From JAVBOV01 sp031550205 (GTDB lineage: Bacteria; Pseudomonadota; Alphaproteobacteria; RF32; CAG-239), in NCBI GenBank assembly GCA_031550205.1, contig JAVBOV010000018.1:1-32381 (forward strand): a stretch of DNA of 32,381 bases. Reading direction: 5' to 3'. The notes beneath the pieces were generated by a model. It searched no databases. It worked only from the letters and a program-made list of their open reading frames with translations, and had not been told where the DNA came from. Shown here in pieces: positions 29,728 to 32,381 of this stretch (positions are counted from its first letter, which is position 1; the number at the start of each line of letters is the position of its first letter). The translations under genes were made by a program, and so were the position numbers.

Positions 29728-30435
29728 TTACTCCCGGTTTAGTTCATATAAGGTGATGGCGGCGGCGGTGGAAACGTTTAAACTTTCTACTTTGGAAGAA
29801 ATGGGGAGCAGAACAACCTGGTCGCAGTTTTCTTCAACCAAACGGCGCATGCCCTTGCCCTCAGAGCCCATGACGATGGCTATTTTGCCTGACTTGTTTA
29901 TTTGGGAGATTTTTTCTTTGGCGTAGCCGTCTAAGCCGATGACCCAGAAGCCGGCTTTTTTGAGTTGTTCAATGGCGCGCGATAAGTTGGTGACGCGGGA
30001 TATGGGAAGGTGCTCCAACATGCCGCTGGCGGCTTTGGCCATGGCGCCGGTTTCAGGCGGGGAGTTTTTGTCTTGGATGATTAAGGCCAAAGTTTCAAAG
30101 GCAACAGAGGAGCGGATTATGGCGCCGATGTTTTGCGGGTCGGTGACCTGGTCTAAGATTAAGACGTGGCATTTTTGTTTTTCTTCAGCCAGGTTGATGA
30201 TGTCTTCAAGGTTATTATTTTCAAGCGGCTGACAATATAAGACAATGCCTTGGTGCGGAGTGTCGGGAAGAATTTTATCGAGCTCTTTTTTTTCAACCAA
30301 TTTGGCCTTAACGGAAAAGCTTTTGAGTTCTTCAAAATTTTCTTTGGTGCAGAGCAGACGGCTGATTTTGCGGTTTTTGTTTTTTAAGGCCGCAAAAACG
30401 GCGTGATGTCCGTATAATAAAACTTCCTGAGGCAT
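29728..30435 (-). CDS. rlmB: 23S rRNA 2'-O-methyltransferase, RlmB-type (SpoU family)
   Basis: The protein is 235 aa. It has a SPOUT knot methyltransferase fold with the three family motifs: DQVTDPQNIGAIIRSSVAF (motif 1), AIVMGSEGKGMRRLV (motif 2) and LPISSKVESLNVSTAAAITLYEL (motif 3, part of the SAM-binding knot). The N-terminal part (LYGHHAVFAALKNKNRKISRLL) is the L7Ae-like substrate-binding domain. RlmB methylates the ribose of G2251 in the peptidyl transferase P loop; TrmH-like paralogues are an alternative, but the N-domain favours RlmB. It is divergent from the amgK-murU fusion gene. Confidence 0.93.
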   Translation of the reverse strand: MPQEVLLYGHHAVFAALKNKNRKISRLLCTKENFEELKSFSVKAKLVEKKELDKILPDTPHQGIVLYCQPLENNNLEDIINLAEEKQKCHVLILDQVTDPQNIGAIIRSSVAFETLALIIQDKNSPPETGAMAKAASGMLEHLPISRVTNLSRAIEQLKKAGFWVIGLDGYAKEKISQINKSGKIAIVMGSEGKGMRRLVEENCDQVVLLPISSKVESLNVSTAAAITLYELNRE

Positions 30436-30511
30436 TTTGGTTTCTTCCTAAATTAATTTTTAAGTATTCTAAGATATTATATGCAATAAGTAAACACAGG
30501 GTAAAGCTATC

Positions 30512-32173
30512 ATGCAAGAATTTATTAAAAAATGCGGAATTGAAAATTTTAAGATTATGCCGCTGAAGCAAGATGCTTCTAAAAGGCAATATTATAGAAT
30601 CGGAACCGATGAGAAAAATTATATTTTAATGACCGGTGAGGCGACCCAGAATCGGACGGAAACTTTTATTAAGCTTTCCAAGTTTTTTAACGAGCAGGGC
30701 ATTCGCGCGCCGAAGGTTTTGGCTTTTAATGAGGACAAGAGTTTTGTGCTTTTGGAAGATTTGGGAGACGAGACCTTTACAAATCTGCTTAACGGCGGCG
30801 CAGATGAAGAGCCTTTGTATGATGCGGCGACCGATATTTTGGTTAAGACGGCAAGGGTGAGAGAAAAGTTTGAATATATTCCGGTTTTGGGTGAGGAGCA
30901 AATTTTGAGCGGGTTTGCTTTGTTTGTTGATTGGTATTATCCGAGCGTTAAGGGATTGGCGCTGCCGGCGGAAAAGAGAATCGAGTTTTTGGAGATTGTT
31001 AAAAAGATTTTGCCGATGGGGTTTGCGGTTCCGTCAGCGCTTGTTTTGTGGGATTATCATGTTGATAATTTGATGAAGGCGGATGATGACTGCGCGGTGA
31101 TAGATTTTCAGGATGCGTGTTTTGCGCCGCTGACTTATGATATTATGAGCCTGATTGAAGATGCCAGGCGCAAGATTGCAGAGCCGGTTTATGAGAAAAT
31201 GAAAAAGAAGTTTTTTGAAAGTCTTGGCGATGTGAGCAGAGAAGATTTTGAAAGAAGTTTTGCGTTTTTTTCAATCTTCAGACATTTGCGGGTTTTGGGA
31301 AGATTTGCCGAACTTTTGGTGAGGCAGAATAAAGATGTTTATTTGAAGCATATTCCAAATTTGTGGCGGATGGTTAACATTACACTTAAGAATCCGGAAT
31401 TGAAAGATTTGAAAAAATGGATGGATGAGAATCTGCCGCCGGAATTTAGGAATTTGCCGCGAAAAAAGCCGATTGATAAGGCGATTATTTTGGCGGCGGG
31501 GCGCGGCGAGCGGATGAAACATTTGACCAACGATTTGCCCAAACCTTTGATTAGGGTTAAGGGCAAAACGCTTTTGGATTATAAGCTGGAGATGTTGAGA
31601 GATGCCAATATTAAAGATGTGGTGGTCAATGTTTGTTATCAAAAAGAGCTGATTAAGAAGCATCTGGCAGGGGTTAATGATTTTAATGTTTTGATTTCGG
31701 AAGAAGAGGTTGCTTTGGAAACCGGCGGCGGAGTTAAGAAAGCGCTGCCGCTTTTGGGAGAGAATCCGTTTTTTACGCTGAACAGCGATGAGCTTTGGGT
31801 CGAGAGCGGTGTTAAGTCTTCAATGTGGAGGATGATGGATAAGTGGGATTCAGCAAAGATGGATATTTTGCTTTTGCTGACGCCTTTGGATAGAATCGCA
31901 ACAGTGGAAAAACTGGCTGGCAATTATAAGATTTCAGGCGATGTGATTGTCCAGAGAAATGTGAAGTGTGTGGAAGGTTTTGAGTATCTTTATATTGGTG
32001 TGGCGCTGGTTAACCCGAAGATTTTTGAAAACTCGCCGGACGGAAAATTTTCGATGCGCGATTTGTATGATGAAGCCATGAATAAAGGAAGACTGTTTTG
32101 CGAGATAAACGAGGATATGGTTTATCATGTGGGCACGCCGGGGGATTTGGAGTTGGCTGAAGGGAAGTTTTAG
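30512..32173 (+). CDS. AmgK-MurU fusion: MurNAc/GlcNAc kinase and MurNAc-1-P uridylyltransferase
   Basis: The protein is 553 aa. Residues 1 to about 322 are an aminoglycoside-phosphotransferase-fold sugar kinase of the AmgK type (ALVLWDYHVDNLMK as catalytic loop, CAVIDFQDACFAPLTYDIMSL as metal-binding DFQD segment). From about residue 325 there is a nucleotidyltransferase: AIILAAGRGERMKHLTNDLP, then KPLIRVKGKTLLDY, ALETGGGVKKAL, and FTLNSDELW. The two activities phosphorylate MurNAc at the anomeric carbon and then form UDP-MurNAc, a salvage route that bypasses the fosfomycin-sensitive MurA step. In most Alphaproteobacteria and Pseudomonas they are two adjacent genes; here they are one chain. 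It begins 76 bp from the divergent rlmB. Confidence 0.92.
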   Translation: MQEFIKKCGIENFKIMPLKQDASKRQYYRIGTDEKNYILMTGEATQNRTETFIKLSKFFNEQGIRAPKVLAFNEDKSFVLLEDLGDETFTNLLNGGADEEPLYDAATDILVKTARVREKFEYIPVLGEEQILSGFALFVDWYYPSVKGLALPAEKRIEFLEIVKKILPMGFAVPSALVLWDYHVDNLMKADDDCAVIDFQDACFAPLTYDIMSLIEDARRKIAEPVYEKMKKKFFESLGDVSREDFERSFAFFSIFRHLRVLGRFAELLVRQNKDVYLKHIPNLWRMVNITLKNPELKDLKKWMDENLPPEFRNLPRKKPIDKAIILAAGRGERMKHLTNDLPKPLIRVKGKTLLDYKLEMLRDANIKDVVVNVCYQKELIKKHLAGVNDFNVLISEEEVALETGGGVKKALPLLGENPFFTLNSDELWVESGVKSSMWRMMDKWDSAKMDILLLLTPLDRIATVEKLAGNYKISGDVIVQRNVKCVEGFEYLYIGVALVNPKIFENSPDGKFSMRDLYDEAMNKGRLFCEINEDMVYHVGTPGDLELAEGKF

Positions 32174-32381
32174 AAACCGTCATTGCGAGGCCTTTAGGTT
32201 GTGGCAACCTCATCCGAATTTTTCTTGTAGGCTTTTACCTGCGCGGGGTTTTGTTACTTTGGCGCCCATCGTGCCCAAAGGCTTTTGCCTGAGTTCCGCT
32301 TTTAAGATTTTGTAAGCTAGCCTTGCTCTCTAGCTAATGTCCTGCCTTAGTGTCTTATTTTTCTTCTATTATCTTACTTTC
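32174..32381. repeat. Copy E of the scaffold repeat, cut by window edge
   Basis: GTCATTGCGAG (32179) leads into CTCATCCGAATTTTTCTTGT and TTTTACCTGC. A hairpin with CTTTGG (32257-32262) and CCAAAG (32275-32280) follows, then a diverged interior. The copy continues beyond the window. No gene is visible. Confidence 0.8.

Overview
The window looks like a chromosomal segment of an uncultured, AT-leaning alphaproteobacterium, possibly of a gut-associated lineage. The evidence is the run of a DUF3576 lipoprotein, leuS, lptE with a GCGFEPLY-type N-terminus, and holA, together with a YcgN-type protein, a YgjP-type metallopeptidase, and pilins carrying a SMIEMLGVLAI N-terminus. The lineage is inferred from protein character alone; no database was searched. 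Most genes are housekeeping. The unusual content lies between them: structured repeats, and a tandem array of what look like small RNA genes.

Layout. Positions 1-1715 (minus) hold a gene cut by the window edge and a polytopic membrane protein, joined by an ATGA overlap. A repeat island (1716-2157) follows. Then, on minus, come a divergent ketopantoate-reductase-like protein and rsmB; the 3' part of rsmB carries an in-frame palindromic insertion. A divergent promoter region leads to the plus-strand operon DUF3576 lipoprotein - leuS - lptE - holA (4417-8835). A DUF378 gene (minus) and a methyltransferase (plus) follow, then a second repeat island. The minus-strand block rpmH - rnpA - yidD - yidC - engB (13359 down to 10318) covers ribosomal protein L34, RNase P protein and membrane protein insertion. 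A third, compound repeat island (13420-14167), a tiny membrane-peptide gene and a Bax-inhibitor-1 family gene come next.

Positions 15252-18222 (minus) form a tightly overlapped operon: dnaB, two YkgJ/YcgN-type Cys-rich proteins, and a YgjP-type metallopeptidase. Upstream of dnaB lie three abutting DnaA-box-like 9-mers, a promoter and a palindromic 5' leader, then another repeat island. rpmB with a Lys/Ala-rich tail, tRNA-Arg(CCG), a small lipoprotein and a divergently oriented membrane pyrophosphatase gene (hppA) follow. Two tandem type IV pilin-like genes (minus) sit next to a 900-bp region without ordinary genes. Beyond it are a cation diffusion facilitator, a giant fused ABC permease/GldG-like/DUF4340 protein with its ATPase, rlmB, and, on plus, a fused AmgK-MurU cell-wall recycling enzyme. 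The window ends inside another repeat copy.

The most novel-looking elements are four. (1) Positions 23859-24705 hold three consecutive units, each with a sigma70-like promoter, an AU-rich leader, a long-stem hairpin plus U-run, and a second hairpin of form CCGC...GCGG plus U-run; this looks like an undescribed tandem sRNA family. (2) A dispersed intergenic repeat has five copies here, with covarying hairpin stems and two interchangeable foldback modules. (3) A 146-bp palindromic element inside rsmB is translated in frame, in the manner of Rickettsia palindromic elements. (4) A cluster of DnaA-box-like sites lies upstream of dnaB. All functional statements are from reading the sequence only.
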